64,000 nucleotides of DNA from Streptomyces sp. CMB-StM0423 (GCF_002847285.1 NZ_CP025407.1:4496501-4560500), one strand, 5' to 3'; positions 44,274 to 54,648 are shown, numbered from the stretch's first letter. Numbers and translations are program-made. The notes: generated from the letters alone by a model not told the origin.

Positions 44274-45253
44274 AGGGGCCACTGCTTTCCCAGCTCGCCG
44301 GACAGCCGGTAGAGGCCGGCCAGATCCACTCCCTCGGTGAGCAGCGGCAGTTCGTACTGCGGCAGCTCCAGCCGCGCCAGCGCGGCCCGTTGCGTACGTT
44401 CCAGGGCCAGTCGCTCCGTGTGCTCGCGCGCCTGCCCCAGCAGCGGCGCGACCAGGCGCTCCGCCCGCGCGCCCCGGCTCGCACCGCCCAGCCCGGCGGC
44501 GGACAGCGCAGCGGCGAGGGCGGCGGGGTCGGCGGCGGCCCGTTCCAGGTCCGCGTCGTCCATGAGCGCGGGGCGCACCATGTTGATCACCGCGGCGCCG
44601 ACCTGGAGCCCCGCCTCGCGCAGCTCGGCGACGCCGTCGACGGTCTCCTGCACGGGCATGTCCTCAAGGAGGGTGACCAGGTGCACGGCGGTACGGGCCG
44701 AGGTCAGGACCCGCATCACGGACCGGGCGTGGTTGTAGATGGGCCCGGCCTTCGCCAGCCCGGCGACCTCGGCGTTGACGCCCAGGAAGCGCGTGATGCG
44801 GCCGGTCGGCGGGGCGTCCATGACCACCGCGTCGTACACGTGCCGGCCGTCCTTGTCCTGCCGGCGGGCCGCCTCGCACGCCTTGCCGGTGAGCAGGACG
44901 TCGCGCAGGCCCGGGGCGATGGTGGTGACGAAGTCGATGGCGCCGAGCCGGCGGAGCGCCCGTCCCGCGCTGCCCATCCGGTAGAACATCTGCAGGTAGT
45001 CCAGCAGGGCCTGCTCGGCGTCGATGGCGAGCGCGTACACGTCGCCGCCGCCCGGCGCCGAGGCGATGCGCCGCTCGCCGTACGGCAGCGGCTCGGTCTC
45101 GAAGAGCTGGGCGATGCCCTGCCGCCCCTCCACCTCGACGAGCAGGGTGCGCCTGCCGTCGGCGGCCAGTGCCAGCGCCAGGGCGGCGGCCACGGTCGTC
45201 TTGCCGGTCCCGCCCTTGCCGGTCACCACGTGCAGCCTCTGGAGCCCGCTCAT
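44270..45253 (-). CDS. ArsA-family ATPase, first of a pair
   Basis: Protein of 327 residues; ATG at 45253. P-loop VVTGKGGTGKTTVAAALAL, switch VVMDAPPTGRITRFL, and a helical insertion typical of the ArsA/GET3 group. It has no arsenical cysteine pattern. It is translationally coupled to the following paralogue, suggesting a heterodimer in place of the usual ArsA tandem or homodimer. Confidence 0.92.
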   Translation of the reverse strand: MSGLQRLHVVTGKGGTGKTTVAAALALALAADGRRTLLVEVEGRQGIAQLFETEPLPYGERRIASAPGGGDVYALAIDAEQALLDYLQMFYRMGSAGRALRRLGAIDFVTTIAPGLRDVLLTGKACEAARRQDKDGRHVYDAVVMDAPPTGRITRFLGVNAEVAGLAKAGPIYNHARSVMRVLTSARTAVHLVTLLEDMPVQETVDGVAELREAGLQVGAAVINMVRPALMDDADLERAAADPAALAAALSAAGLGGASRGARAERLVAPLLGQAREHTERLALERTQRAALARLELPQYELPLLTEGVDLAGLYRLSGELGKQWPL

Positions 45254-45349
45254 GTCCGCGAGCCTAATTCCTCGGCGCGCGACTCAGCAGACCGCCTCCG
45301 CCCGACGGCCCCAAGCGGGGGCCAGTCGGGGCGGGCTAAAGTCTGGCCC

Positions 45350-45505
45350 ATGACGAAGTGGGAATACGCGACCGTGCCGCTGCTCGTACACGCCACCAAG
45401 CAGATCCTGGACCAGTGGGGCGAGGACGGCTGGGAGCTGGTCCAGGTCGTGCCCGGGCCGAACTCCGAGCAGCTCGTGGCGTATCTGAAGCGGGAAAAGA
45501 GCTGA
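45350..45505 (+). CDS. DUF4177 small protein
   Basis: Protein of 51 residues; ATG at 45350. Pattern MTKWEYATVPLL, DQWGEDGWELVQVVPG and LVAYLKREK is DUF4177, a tiny beta-rich protein conserved in actinobacteria, function unknown. Its stop overlaps the RidA start (TGATG), and the pair is probably co-translated. It is divergent from the ArsA genes. Confidence 0.93.
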   Translation: MTKWEYATVPLLVHATKQILDQWGEDGWELVQVVPGPNSEQLVAYLKREKS

Positions 45506-45972
45506 TGGCGGGGCGGGTCGAGGGGAAGCTCGCGGAGCTGGGGCTCAGCCTGCCCGAGGTGGTGCCGCCGCTGGCGTCGTACGTGCCCGCGGTGCGCAGC
45601 GGGCCGTACGTGTTCACGGCCGGGCAGCTCCCGATGGTCGACGGCACGCTGCCGCTGACCGGGAAGGTCGGGGCCGAGGTCACGCCGGAGGAGGCCAGGG
45701 AGCTGGCCGCGCGGTGTGCGCTGAACGGGCTCGCGGCGATCAAGTCGGTCGCCGGTGACCTCGACCGGGTCGTACGGGTGGTGAAGGTCGTCGGCTTCGT
45801 CGCGTCGGCGCCGGACTTCACGGCGCAGCCGGGTGTGATCAACGGGGCGAGCGAACTGCTGGGCGAGGTGCTGGGCGAGGCCGGAGTGCACGCGCGGAGC
45901 GCGGTGGGGGTGGCGGTGCTGCCGCTGGACGCACCGGTGGAGATCGAGTTCCAGGCGGAGCTGGCCGGGTAG
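45505..45972 (+). CDS. RidA/YjgF-family protein
   Basis: Protein of 155 residues; ATG in TGATG. It has the RidA trimer fold pattern: YVFTAGQLPMVDG, LNGLAAIKSVAGDLDRVVRV. The arginine that binds the substrate carboxylate in true RidA (R105 in the PxRxx motif) is not evident; the segment reads HARSAVGVAVLPLDAPVEIE, so the arginine may be shifted. These proteins remove reactive enamine/imine by-products or act as chaperone-like binders. Confidence 0.93.
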   Translation: MAGRVEGKLAELGLSLPEVVPPLASYVPAVRSGPYVFTAGQLPMVDGTLPLTGKVGAEVTPEEARELAARCALNGLAAIKSVAGDLDRVVRVVKVVGFVASAPDFTAQPGVINGASELLGEVLGEAGVHARSAVGVAVLPLDAPVEIEFQAELAG

Positions 45973-46053
45973 GGGGCTGTCGCCCCGGGCGCTCGTCCGG
46001 GGCGCTCTTCCGGGGCGCTCTTCCGGGCGGGTACGGGGGCCGGCGGGCCGGAG

Positions 46054-46080
46054 TTATCCACATACCGGCAGTTGTCCACA
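46054..46080 (+). promoter_or_regulatory. Two DnaA boxes
   Basis: TTATCCACA (46054-46062) and TTGTCCACA (46072-46080), same orientation, 18 bp apart. Both fit the Streptomyces DnaA-box consensus perfectly. They lie 53-79 bp before the NUDIX gene. Confidence 0.65.
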
Positions 46081-46132
46081 GGCTGGGGTTGCCCACTCGA
46101 ACATGGCCGCGGCAGCCCGTAGGCTCCCGGTC

Positions 46133-47023
46133 ATGTCCGAAATGAACGCCGCGAACGCCGCGACCGGAGCGCAGCCCCGGTGGATACCGCCCGCCGAGCG
46201 CATCCGCGCGCTCGCCCGCGGCGAGCTGACGCCCGTCACGCCGCGCCGCGCCGCGACGGTGCTGCTGCTCCGCGGTACGGCCCCCGAAGGCCCGTGGGTG
46301 TACATGCTGCGGAGAAAGACCTCCATGCCCTTCGCCGCGGGTGCGTACGCCTATCCGGGCGGCGGCGTCGATCCGCGCGACGAGCGCCCGCTGGACGCGG
46401 CGGCCTGGGCCGGGCCGTCTCCGGCGCAGTGGGCGGCCCGGCTGGGGGTGGCCGAGCCGGAGGCGCAGGCGGTGGTCTGCGCGGCGGTGCGGGAGACGTT
46501 CGAGGAGGCCGGGGTGCTGCTGGCCGGGGCCTCGGCGGCGGAGGTCGTGGCGGACACCACGGGGGCGGACTGGGAGGCGGACCGCGCGGCGCTGGTCGCC
46601 CGCGAGCTGGGCTTCGCCGACTTCCTGGCCCGCCGCGGACTGGTCGTACGGACCGATCTGCTCGGCGCCTGGGCGCGCTGGATAACCCCCGAGTTCGAGA
46701 CCCGGCGGTATGACACGTGGTTCTTCGTCGCCGCCCTCCCGGAGGGCCAGCGCACACGGAACGCCTCGACGGAGGCCGACCGCGCGGAGTGGGTCAGGCC
46801 CGCCGAGGCGGCCGAGGGGTACGAGCGGGGCGAGCTGGTGATGCTGCCGCCGACGATCTCGATGCTGCGCGGGCTGCGGGAGTACGGGTCGGCGGCCGAG
46901 GCGCTGGGCGCGGCCGGGGAGCGGGATCTGTCGGCGGTGCTGGTGAAGGCCCGGATGGAGGGGGACGACGTCGTGCTGAGCGCCCCGGGGCACGAAGAGT
47001 TCACGCGGAGGCTGCCGTCATGA
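46133..47023 (+). CDS. NUDIX hydrolase, long-insert type
   Basis: Protein of 296 residues; ATG at 46133 (another at 46142). The NUDIX box is split by an insertion: GGGVDPRDE ... AAVRETFEEAGVLL, with the catalytic REx2EE intact. It resembles the actinobacterial NUDT19-like acyl-CoA diphosphatase group. Its substrate is probably a nucleotide or CoA derivative. The gene continues in the direction of the MBL-fold gene with a 34-bp gap, so an operon is likely. Confidence 0.92.
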   Translation: MSEMNAANAATGAQPRWIPPAERIRALARGELTPVTPRRAATVLLLRGTAPEGPWVYMLRRKTSMPFAAGAYAYPGGGVDPRDERPLDAAAWAGPSPAQWAARLGVAEPEAQAVVCAAVRETFEEAGVLLAGASAAEVVADTTGADWEADRAALVARELGFADFLARRGLVVRTDLLGAWARWITPEFETRRYDTWFFVAALPEGQRTRNASTEADRAEWVRPAEAAEGYERGELVMLPPTISMLRGLREYGSAAEALGAAGERDLSAVLVKARMEGDDVVLSAPGHEEFTRRLPS

Positions 47024-47057
47024 GGGCGGCGGCGCCGGGGACGGCGGGGGTGGTCGT

Positions 47058-47891
47058 GTGACGGACGCGGGGGCGCTGCCGGGGCAGCCGCGGGGCGGGG
47101 TGCTCAGCGGGCCGGCCACCGCCCGTGCGACGTGCGTGCTGGCGCCCAACGCCTCGCCCATGACCCTCGACGGTACGAACACGTGGATCGTCGCCGAGCC
47201 GGACTCCGCGCGGGCCGTGGTGATCGACCCCGGGCCGCTGGACGAGGACCATCTGGCGGCCGTCGTGGACACCGCGGACCGGGCGGGCCTGCGGGTGGCG
47301 CTCACGCTGCTCACCCATGGGCACGCGGACCACGCCGCGGGCGCGGCCCGCTTCGCGGAGCTGACCGGGACAAGGGTGCGGGCCCTGGACCCGGCGCTGC
47401 GCCTCGGCGACGAGGGGCTGGCGGCGGGGAACGTGATATCCGTCGGCGGGCTGGAGCTGCGGGTCGTGCCCACGCCGGGGCACACGGCGGACTCGCTCTG
47501 CTTCCACCTGCCGGCCGACGACGCCGTGCTCACCGGCGACACGATCCTCGGCCGCGGCACGACGATGGTCGCCCATCCGGACGGCCGGCTCGGCGACTAT
47601 CTCGACTCGCTGCGCCGGCTGCAGTCCCTGACCGTGGACGACGGCGTCTCGACGGTGCTGCCGGGCCACGGGCCGGTGCTGGAGGACGCCCAGGGCGCGG
47701 TGGAGTACTACCTGGCCCACCGCGCGACGCGGCTGGCGCAGGTCGAGACGGCGGTCGAGAACGGGCACCGCACGGCGGCGGACGTGGTGGCGCACGTGTA
47801 CGCGGACGTGGACCGGACGCTGTGGCCCGCGGCGGAGCTGTCGGTGCGGGCCCAGCTCGAGTATCTGAAGGAGCACGGCCTGATCACGTAG
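47058..47891 (+). CDS. MBL-fold metallo-hydrolase (LACTB2-like)
   Basis: Protein of 277 residues; GTG at 47058. The metal motif is HGHADH (in LLTHGHADHAAG), with TPGHTADS, GDTILG and LPGHGP completing the beta-lactamase-fold site. The C-terminal winged-helix region (EYYLAHRATRLAQVE onward) is as in LACTB2, an RNA-cleaving hydrolase. It is conserved upstream of crp in Streptomyces and convergent to it. Confidence 0.94.
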   Translation: MTDAGALPGQPRGGVLSGPATARATCVLAPNASPMTLDGTNTWIVAEPDSARAVVIDPGPLDEDHLAAVVDTADRAGLRVALTLLTHGHADHAAGAARFAELTGTRVRALDPALRLGDEGLAAGNVISVGGLELRVVPTPGHTADSLCFHLPADDAVLTGDTILGRGTTMVAHPDGRLGDYLDSLRRLQSLTVDDGVSTVLPGHGPVLEDAQGAVEYYLAHRATRLAQVETAVENGHRTAADVVAHVYADVDRTLWPAAELSVRAQLEYLKEHGLIT

Positions 47892-48071
47892 CCGGGCCCA
47901 CCGGCCCGGTCATGTGCGTGGCGAAGTCACGTCGGTGCCGTGGCGGCGCCGTGAAGCCGTGGCGGCCGTGCCGTGGTGGCGACCGTGGGGAGGGCGGCGG
48001 CCGTGCTGTGGCCAGGTCCGTGCCGCCCTTCCGGGGCGCGGCGAGGTCCGTGAAGCGGCGCCGGTTCGGGG

Positions 48072-48746
48072 TCAGCGCGAGCGCTTCGCCAGGCGCTCCA
48101 CGTCCAGCAGGATCACGGCCCGCGCCTCCAGGCGCAGCCAGCCGCGGCTGGCGAAGTCCGCCAGCGCCTTGTTGACCGTCTCCCGGGAGGCGCCGACGAG
48201 CTGGGCCAGCTCCTCCTGCGTCAGGTCGTGCACGACGTGGATGCCCTCGTCCCCCGGTACGCCGAAGCGCCGCGAGAGGTCCAGCAGGGCGCGGGCGACG
48301 CGGCCAGGGACGTCGGAGAAGACCAGGTCGGACATCTGGTCGTTGGTGCGCCGCAGCCGGCGGGCGACCGCCCGCAGCAGCGCGGAGGCGACCTCGGGGC
48401 GGGCGTTCAGCCAGGGCTGGAGATCGCCGTGGCCGAGGCCGAGCAGCTTGACCTCGGTCAGCGCGGAGGCGGTGGCCGTGCGCGGACCCGGGTCGAACAG
48501 GGACAGCTCGCCGATCAGCTCGCCGGGGCCGAGCACGGCCAGCATGTTCTCGCGACCGTCGGGGGAGGTGCGGTGGAGCTTCACCTTGCCCTCGGTGACG
48601 ACGTACAGCCGGTCGCCGGGCTCGCCCTCGTGGAAGAGCGCGTCACCGCGCGACAGCGTCGCCTCGGTCATGGAGGCACGCAGCTCCGCAGCCTGCTCGT
48701 CGTCGAGCGCGGCGAAGAGGGGCGCGCGCCGCAGAACGTCGTCCAC
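48072..48746 (-). CDS. crp: Crp-family cyclic-nucleotide-binding transcription regulator
   Basis: Protein of 224 residues; GTG at 48746 with AGGAGAG upstream. The N-terminal cNMP-binding barrel has GDRLYVVTEGKVKL and GELIGELSLFDPGPRTATA, with the phosphate-binding arginine. The C-terminal helix-turn-helix is TQEELAQLVGASRETVNKAL. It matches S. coelicolor Crp (SCO3571), a global activator of germination, growth and antibiotic production. A Crp-type site stands in its own promoter (see next entry). Confidence 0.95.
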   Translation of the reverse strand: MDDVLRRAPLFAALDDEQAAELRASMTEATLSRGDALFHEGEPGDRLYVVTEGKVKLHRTSPDGRENMLAVLGPGELIGELSLFDPGPRTATASALTEVKLLGLGHGDLQPWLNARPEVASALLRAVARRLRRTNDQMSDLVFSDVPGRVARALLDLSRRFGVPGDEGIHVVHDLTQEELAQLVGASRETVNKALADFASRGWLRLEARAVILLDVERLAKRSR

Positions 48747-49168
48747 GAGTTCTCTCCTTGTCGGGGTGCCCGGGCGACCGCGGGCCGTTGCTCGGTCGGC
48801 CCGTCGCTTTCCATGATGCCGGACAGTAAAACAGTGCGATCAGTCACAAGTTTGACGTACCGCAGCGTGAACCGTAGCCCAGGGGTCCGATTGGCGGCAC
48901 TTTTCCGGTGCTCAGAAGCGGGCGCTCGGGGGGTTGCGCGGGGGCGCGTGGTTGCGTGCGGAGGCCCGGGCGGGCGCTCAACGAGCCGGTCGGGGCGCCG
49001 TCGTGCGTGACGCGTGGGTTGACCCGTACGGCCCTATTCCGCTCTCAGCGAACGCACCTCCTGCAATCCGATAAACCGGACATAGCGCCGCCATGACAGT
49101 GTCCTGTGCGCGCCGTGCCAGCGGTCCTCGGCACGCTCCTTCCCGCAGACCGAGAAGGAGACACCCGC
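48747..49168. other. Divergent intergenic region (422 bp) upstream of crp and the ABC exporter
   Basis: No gene is visible. The crp-proximal part is A/T-richer and holds the crp promoter and Crp site. From here on, the conserved order is interrupted by the exporter-to-flotillin block, resuming at nth. Confidence 0.6.
48823..48851 (-). promoter_or_regulatory. crp promoter with overlapping Crp site
   Basis: Minus strand: -10 TACTGT (48828-48823) with a weak -35 ACTTGT or CTTGTG about 17 nt upstream. GTGCGATCAGTCAC (48834-48847) fits the reported Streptomyces Crp pattern GTG-N6-GNCAC, and the spacer overlap suggests autoregulation. Distance to the crp start is about 88 bp. Confidence 0.55.
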
Positions 49169-50163
<995 letters not shown>

Positions 50164-50167
<4 letters not shown>

Positions 50168-50985
50168 CCACGCTCACCGCCCCCGAGCGGACCGCCGTGC
50201 CGTCCCGCCGCGAGGGCGCCGCGCGTCCCTTCGCGCTCGTACGGCACAGCGTCGCGCTCGCCGGCCGCAGCCTGGTCAAGACCAGGCGCACGCCCGAGCA
50301 ACTGATCGACGTGACGCTGCAGCCGATCCTCTTCCTCGTCATGTTCCTGTACCTGCTGGGCGGTGCGGTCGCCGGTTCGACGCACGCGTATCTGCAGACC
50401 CTGCTGCCGGCGTTGATGGTCATGAACACGGCCTTCGCCTCGGTCCAGACCGGCATCAACCTCAACGACGACATCAAGAAAGGCGTCTTCGACCGCTTCC
50501 GGAGCATGCCCATCGCCCGCTCCGCGCCGCTGATCGGCTCGGTGCTCGGCGACCTGATCCGGTTCGTCATCCTGATCGTGGTGCAACTCGGCTTCGGCTA
50601 CGCCGTGGGCTTCCGGGTCGGGACCGGACTGCTGCCGGCCCTGGCGGCCTGTCTGCTGGTGATGTTCTTCGCGTTCTGCCTCTCGTGGCTGTTCGTGCTG
50701 ATCGGGATGCTGGTACGGGAGCCGGGGGCGGTGCAGGGCGTGGGCTTCATGGCGATGTTCCCGCTGACCTTCGGCACCAACGTATTGGTGCCCACTGACA
50801 CCCTGCCCGGCTGGCTGGAGACGTGGGTCGACGTGAACCCGGTGACGGGCGTGATGGAGGCCGCGCGGGGGCTGATGGTCGAGGGGCCGGTCGCGGGGCC
50901 GGTGCTGGAGTCGGTGCTGTGGAGCGCGGGGGTGTTCGCGGTGTTCTTCCCGTTGGCGGTACGGGCCTATCTGCGGCGGACCTAG
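50164..50985 (+). CDS. ABC-2 type exporter permease (DrrB-like)
   Basis: Protein of 273 residues; ATG overlaps the ATP-binding gene stop. It has six predicted membrane helices (e.g. PILFLVMFLYLLGGAV, FVILIVVQLGFGYAVGF, VFAVFFPLAVRAYL) and the conserved GVFDRFRSMPIARSAPLIG loop of ABC2 transporters. Partner of the preceding ATPase. Its stop TAG lies within a CTAG that is also the stop of the convergent regulator. Confidence 0.95.
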
Positions 50986-53900
50986 TCTTCGGCCACCGGT
51001 TCCCCGGTGGGGTCCGGGGTGCCGGCCAGGTACGCGCGGAGCAGTTCGATGGCGTCGCCCTGCTTGAGGGCGGCGCCGCGGGCCCGGGCCGGCCCGAACT
51101 CCGCGCCGAGCGCGCGGCGCAGCCGGGCGGCGAGGTCCGCGGCGTCCGGCAGCGCGACGTCGCCGACCCCGCGGACGGAGTCTGCGGCGCCGAGCAGCCC
51201 GGCGGCGCGGGCGAACTCCGCCCCGGCGTGCCCCGCGTCCGCCTGCTCCGCGTCCGCCTGCTCCGCGTACTCCGCCGCCAGCGTCGCCACGCCGACCCCG
51301 ACCATCGCCACCACCGGCATGTCCTTCACCCCGACCGCCACGCCGAGCCCCGTCGCCAGCTCAGTACGCGCACCGGCCACGTCACCCCGTACGCACGCCA
51401 GCAGCGCCCGCCCCGTCCGTACGATCGCCTCGATCTGCGGCACCGCCACGCCGCCCCGCCGCAGCGTCGCCAGCGCCTCCCCGTACCACCGCGCCGCCTC
51501 GTCCGCCTCGCCTGCCCAGCGCGCGAGATCGCCCAGGACGTCCCGGCACAGCGCCGCGACGTGCGAGCGCCCCTCGCGCACCGCCGCACGCAACACGCGG
51601 TGCAACTCCGCGCGCGCCTGCTCCGTACGCCCCTGCGCAGCTTCGAGCTGCGCGAGCCGGGTGCGCAACTGCCCTACGTCGTCCTCGGCGTGCACCTCGC
51701 CCATCAGCCGCAGCGCTTCCTCGAACCCCGCCCGCGCCCGCTCCGCGTCCCCCAGCAGCGCCCGGTACTCGCCGAGTTGGTGCAGCGCCATCGCCAGCCC
51801 CCACCGGTCGCCGACCTCCCGGAACTCCGCCGCGGCCGCCTCCAGGTCCTCCTCAAGACCCGGCGCGTACCCCCGGTTCTCCCGGAACGCCGCCCGGATC
51901 ATCCGCAGCAGCCCCCGCGCCCACGGGTCCGGGTGCCCCAGCCGCTCGTCGATCGCGGCGAGCCCGCGCTCGTCGTCGTCCGTGAACACCGCGATGCCCG
52001 GCTCCAGCACGGCAAGCATGGGATGCCCGCCCATCGGATCGACCCGCGCGGCCAGCGCCGTCAGCTCCTCCAGGGCCGCCGGGTCGGGATCGGTGCCGCC
52101 GCTGGTGGCGGAGTTGATGAGGTAGAAGCCGAGGGCGACCGCGTGCGGTTCGAGGGGCAGTTCGCCGGGAACGGCGAGCGCGAGGCGGAGCCAGTCGGCG
52201 GCCTCGCTGTGGTGGCCGAGGATCATCCAGTAGATGCCGAGGGCGGCGACCAGCCGGACGGCGGTGCCGGCGTCCCCGGCGTCGATGGCGTAGCGCAGGG
52301 CCGCGAGGAGGTTGTCGTGCTCGGCGTCGAGCAGGGCGATCCAGCCGAGCTGTTCGCGGCCGCGCACGTGCGGGTCCGCGGTCTCGGCGAGCCGGAGGAA
52401 GTGCGCGGCGTGCGCGGCCCGTACGCGGTCGAGGTCGCCGGCCTCGGCGAGGCGGTCGCGGCCGAACTCGCGGATGGTCTCCAGCATGCGGTAGCGCGGA
52501 CCGGCGCTCGGCTCGGCTTTCGCGCCCTGGGGTGCCTCCGCGATCTGCAGCAGGGACTTGTCGGCGAGGGCCGCGAGCAGGTCGAGGGCGGTGACGACGT
52601 CCATGCCGCACACGCCCGCGACGGACTCGGGCGTCGCGCCGCCCGGAAACGCCGACAGCCACTCCGCGAGCCGCCGTTCCTCCTCGCCCAGCAGCTCCCA
52701 GCTCCAGGCGACGACGGCCTGGAGCGTACGGTGCCGGGGCAGTGCGGTCCTGCTGCCGGTGGTCAGCAGCCGGAACCGGTCGTCCAGGCGGGCGGCGACC
52801 TGCTCGACGGGCAGCGAACGCAGCCGGGCGGCGGCCAGTTCGATGGCCAGCGGCAGGCCGTCGAGGCGGCGGCAGATCTCGGCGACGGCGGCGGCGTTGG
52901 CGGGCCCGACGGCGAAGTCGGGGCGGGCGGCGCGGGCGCGGTCGGCGAAGAGCCGCACGGCCGCGCCGGTGGCCTGCTCGCCCTGCCCGTCCCGGGCGGC
53001 CGGCCCGTCGTGGGCGTCCTGCGGGGGCAGGCTCAGGGGCGGGACGGGACACAGCGCCTCGCCGTCGATGCCCAGCGGCTCGCGGCTGGTGGCGAGCACG
53101 CGCAGCTCGGGGCAGCGGCGCAGCAGGTGGTCGGCGAGGTGGGCGGCGGCGGAGACGACGTGCTCGCAGTTGTCGAGTACGAGGGTGGTGGCCGTGGCGG
53201 CGAGGGTGTCGGTGAGCCGGGTGAGCACGTCGCGCGGGGGCAGGTGGCGGTTGTCGAGCACGGCGGTCTCGCGCTGGCCGAGCGCGCCGAGTACGGCGAA
53301 CGGGACGTCGGCGCCGCCGGTCACGGGCGCGAGTTCGACGAGCCACACGCCGCCGGGGGAGTCATCGAGGAGCGCTTCCGCGGCGGTGGTGGCGAGCCGG
53401 GTCTTGCCGGCGCCGCCGGGGCCGGTGAGGGTGACGAGCCGCGAATCGCCGAGGAGGGCGCGCACGCGGCGCAGTTCGCCGTCGCGGCCGACGAAGCTGG
53501 TGAGGGCGGCGCGCAGGTTGGTACGGACCGGGGGCCGGGGGTCGTCGGGGGTTCCGGGGCCGGTGCCGCTGCCGGGCTTCGTAGCGGCGCCGGGCCTCGT
53601 ACCGTACGAGCCGCTTGCGCCTTCCGGCTTCCTGCCGTACGGATCACCCGCGGCGCCCGCGTACGGACCGCTTGCGCCGCCCGGCCCCTTACCGTACGGG
53701 TCACCCCCGCCGCCCCACCCCGGCACCTCGCCTCGCAGCACCGCCACGTGCAGCTCCCGCAGGGCCTCCGACGGGTCCGCGCCCAGCTCCTCCGCCAGCA
53801 GCGCGCGGTACACCTCGTACGCCCCCAGCGCCTCCGGCTGCCGCCCCGTCGCGTACAGCGCGCGCATCAGCAGCGCGCGCGGGCGCTCACGCAGCGGGTG

Positions 53901-54470
53901 CGCCACCGTCAGCGCCTCCAGCTCGGGGACCGCGGCACCGGGGCGAGCGCCGCCGGGGCCGGCCTCCGCGAGGCCCGCCTCGATGCGGTCCTCGGTGGCC
54001 TCCAGCCGCAGCTCCTCCAGCCGGTGCGCGGGCGCCGCCGCGAACGGCGCGTACGCCACGTCCGCGAGCGCGGGCCCGCGCCACAGCGCCAGCGCCTCCT
54101 CCAGCAGCCTCCGCGCCGCTACGGCGTCGCCCGCCGCCAGCGCCTCGCGCCCGGCGTGCGCCTGCCGCTCGAAGCGCACGGCGTCCACCGCCTCCGGCGG
54201 CAGCGCGAGCCGGTAGCCGGCGGGCCCGTACGCGAGGACGTCCGCCCGGCCGAGCGCCCGGCGCAGCCGGGAGACGAGGGACTGCAGCGCGTTGCCGGGG
54301 TCGGCGGGGGCGTCGTCGCCCCAGAGGCCGTCGGCGAGCAGCGCGGTGCCGACGTACCGGCCGGGGTCGAGCGCGAGCCGTACGAGCAGCGCGCGGAGCC
54401 GGCCGCCGGCGATCTCCACCGGCACCCCGCCGACCGCCACCTCCAGCGGACCCAGCACCCCAATGCGCAC
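50982..54470 (-). CDS. AfsR/SARP-type regulator with BTAD, NB-ARC and TPR region
   Basis: Protein of 1162 residues from GTG at 54470 (VRIGVLGPLEV). The N-terminus is a winged helix of the OmpR/SARP type (residues 1-95, LRALLVRLALDPG, LQSLVSRLRRAL) followed by a bacterial transcriptional activation domain to about 250. A Gly/Pro/Tyr-rich linker (about 255-310) contains a roughly 18-residue duplication beginning GDPYGK/GDPYGR. An NTPase (LTGPGGAGKTRLATTAAEAL, about 347) of the NB-ARC/STAND type and a long alpha-helical TPR-like C-terminus follow. Such regulators activate nearby secondary-metabolite or export genes; here the exporter (convergent) and the 2-methylisoborneol genes (upstream, same strand) are the closest candidates. 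Confidence 0.93.
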   Translation of the reverse strand: MRIGVLGPLEVAVGGVPVEIAGGRLRALLVRLALDPGRYVGTALLADGLWGDDAPADPGNALQSLVSRLRRALGRADVLAYGPAGYRLALPPEAVDAVRFERQAHAGREALAAGDAVAARRLLEEALALWRGPALADVAYAPFAAAPAHRLEELRLEATEDRIEAGLAEAGPGGARPGAAVPELEALTVAHPLRERPRALLMRALYATGRQPEALGAYEVYRALLAEELGADPSEALRELHVAVLRGEVPGWGGGGDPYGKGPGGASGPYAGAAGDPYGRKPEGASGSYGTRPGAATKPGSGTGPGTPDDPRPPVRTNLRAALTSFVGRDGELRRVRALLGDSRLVTLTGPGGAGKTRLATTAAEALLDDSPGGVWLVELAPVTGGADVPFAVLGALGQRETAVLDNRHLPPRDVLTRLTDTLAATATTLVLDNCEHVVSAAAHLADHLLRRCPELRVLATSREPLGIDGEALCPVPPLSLPPQDAHDGPAARDGQGEQATGAAVRLFADRARAARPDFAVGPANAAAVAEICRRLDGLPLAIELAAARLRSLPVEQVAARLDDRFRLLTTGSRTALPRHRTLQAVVAWSWELLGEEERRLAEWLSAFPGGATPESVAGVCGMDVVTALDLLAALADKSLLQIAEAPQGAKAEPSAGPRYRMLETIREFGRDRLAEAGDLDRVRAAHAAHFLRLAETADPHVRGREQLGWIALLDAEHDNLLAALRYAIDAGDAGTAVRLVAALGIYWMILGHHSEAADWLRLALAVPGELPLEPHAVALGFYLINSATSGGTDPDPAALEELTALAARVDPMGGHPMLAVLEPGIAVFTDDDERGLAAIDERLGHPDPWARGLLRMIRAAFRENRGYAPGLEEDLEAAAAEFREVGDRWGLAMALHQLGEYRALLGDAERARAGFEEALRLMGEVHAEDDVGQLRTRLAQLEAAQGRTEQARAELHRVLRAAVREGRSHVAALCRDVLGDLARWAGEADEAARWYGEALATLRRGGVAVPQIEAIVRTGRALLACVRGDVAGARTELATGLGVAVGVKDMPVVAMVGVGVATLAAEYAEQADAEQADAGHAGAEFARAAGLLGAADSVRGVGDVALPDAADLAARLRRALGAEFGPARARGAALKQGDAIELLRAYLAGTPDPTGEPVAED

Positions 54471-54530
54471 GTACGCCAGCCTCTCACGCACCCCGTGAGC
54501 GGCCGATCTCCTTTTGCCCGGCCCTTTACC

Positions 54531-54558
54531 GAACCCCGAACCCCGAACCCCGAACCCC
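54531..54558. repeat. Heptamer tandem repeat, 4 x GAACCCC
   Basis: Four perfect head-to-tail copies of GAACCCC, 61 bp upstream of the AfsR-type start, between it and the methyltransferase 3' end. A short repeat of this sort can vary in copy number by slippage. Confidence 0.8.
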
Positions 54559-54648
54559 GCGCCGGTGCGGACGCGGCCACCGGCGCCGGGCCGCCCCGGT
54601 GGGGCCCGCCGGCCGCGGGCGCCCACCGGGCGAGCCGTTCGGACCCGA

